Positions 63,563 to 64,000 of a DNA stretch of 64,000 bases are shown piece after piece (within the stretch, counting starts at the first letter, position 1; each line of letters opens with the position of its first letter). This DNA comes from Hydrogenothermaceae bacterium. GTDB taxonomy: Bacteria > Aquificota > Aquificia > Aquificales > Hydrogenothermaceae. The DNA lies in contig JAOABH010000002.1 in assembly GCA_026418455.1 (NCBI GenBank), forward strand, positions 1 through 64,000, in the 5' to 3' direction. The translations under genes were made by a program, and so were the position numbers. Below the pieces are notes generated by a model. It made no database searches, was not told the origin of the DNA, and saw only the letters and a program-made list of their open reading frames with translations.

Positions 63563-64000
63563 CTATGGAACGACCTTAACAAACTTCCTTTTACCTACCT
63601 GTATTATGTAATCTTTATCAAGGGTTATCTCTCTTTGAAAATCTTCAACCTTTTCACCATTTACTTTCACTCCCCCTTGTTTTATCAATCTTTTAGCTTC
63701 TGATTTTGTAGGTACTAAATTTAATAGATATATAAGTTCAAAAAGTTCTATACTGTTTGAAGGTAAATTTAGGGATTTTATACTGATTTGGTTGATATCT
63801 TCTGGAATCTCTTTTTTGGAAAACACTTTTTCAAAATGTTCTTTTGCAACTACGGCAGCCTCTTTACCGTGAAATCTCTCAACTATATACATTGCAAGCT
63901 GTTTCTTTACCTCCATAGGATGAACTTTCCCTTCTTCTACATCTTTTTTTAGTTTTTCTATCTCCTGAAGTGTTAAATCTGTTAAAAGCTCCCAATAGTT
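63563..64000 (-). CDS. tyrS: Tyrosyl-tRNA synthetase, C-terminal part (cut by window edge)
   Basis: The visible 145 codons are the end of TyrS: TLQEIEKLKKDVEEGKVHPMEVKKQLA, then RFHGKEAAVVAKEHFEKVF, a linker, and a C-terminal S4 RNA-binding domain (KSEAKRLIKQGGVKVNGEKVEDF) ending GKRKFVKVVP. The ORF track shows only a part from an internal ATG; the frame is open to the window edge. The HIGH and KMSKS motifs lie outside. Confidence 0.94.
   Translation of the reverse strand, partial: NYWELLTDLTLQEIEKLKKDVEEGKVHPMEVKKQLAMYIVERFHGKEAAVVAKEHFEKVFSKKEIPEDINQISIKSLNLPSNSIELFELIYLLNLVPTKSEAKRLIKQGGVKVNGEKVEDFQREITLDKDYIIQVGKRKFVKVVP

Overview
The window is AT-rich, densely packed chromosomal DNA from what looks like a thermophilic, Gram-negative, flagellated member of the Aquificota, most like the Sulfurihydrogenibium/Hydrogenothermaceae group. 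That placement is inferred from gene content and protein style, not from a database search. Supporting signs are an Aquifex-type thioredoxin-like [2Fe-2S] ferredoxin, a metal-type KDO8P synthase, a tryptophanyl-tRNA synthetase with a Thermotoga-like four-cysteine iron-sulfur motif, outer-membrane and envelope genes (kdsA, murJ, rodZ-like, TolC), and heavy gene overlap with ATGA junctions.

Layout. 1-664: the 5' end of tuf behind four tRNA genes (Thr-Tyr-Gly-Thr) with a strong promoter. 745-8651: a run of housekeeping genes (rodZ-like, ogg, rsmG, rluB-like, a GH15 glucoamylase-like gene, kdsA, a lipoprotein, rlmD) with a decayed UPF0175/PIN toxin-antitoxin pair inside it. 8615-12639 (minus): queH, ferredoxin, hemerythrin, mtnC, radC and a zinc-ribbon gene. 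12737-23374: dnaE, ridA, murJ (minus), der, a nucleotidyltransferase with a truncated HEPN partner, rplS, rnhB, trpD and a FabL-like enoyl reductase. 23375-27157 (minus): fliA with a probable sigma-54 promoter, then acpS, aroK, a JAMM protease and trpS. 27266-33949: leuD, a universal stress protein, a TPR protein, a lipoprotein, split transketolase, trpF and a CDP-alcohol phosphotransferase. 34088-36003: a DUF302 protein, a PsiE/PhoB-like operon behind 11-bp direct repeats, SRP RNA and tRNA-Ser.

36152-53292 is the most distinctive region: a 17-kb same-strand chemosensory and c-di-GMP cluster. In order it holds a membrane-anchored NMT1-like binding protein, a broken GGDEF/EAL gene, a 4xCBS-PAS-GAF-GGDEF protein, a cytosolic PAS receptor with a zinc-binding CZB domain, an Aer-like PAS protein followed by a separate CZB receptor, an 81-residue stand-alone receptor tip, CheV, CheA, CheW, a J-domain protein, CheZ, CheY, a receptor with a CxxCH haem-like site in its periplasmic domain, and a 619-residue protein with a divergent HDOD-like segment. 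No CheR or CheB is present here. The set reads as a redox/metal/haem-tuned taxis system with CheV and CheZ as its brakes.

53367-64000: a lysine-2,3-aminomutase-like radical SAM enzyme, two small low-complexity exported proteins, an IS transposase remnant next to a tRNA Lys-Glu-Leu operon, PhoB-box-like repeats, a PHP protein with no normal start codon, a PAP2 phosphatase, and a copper/heavy-metal efflux operon (TolC-CusB-NosL-CusA), ending in the 3' part of tyrS. No CRISPR array, rRNA gene, intact insertion sequence or prophage was seen.
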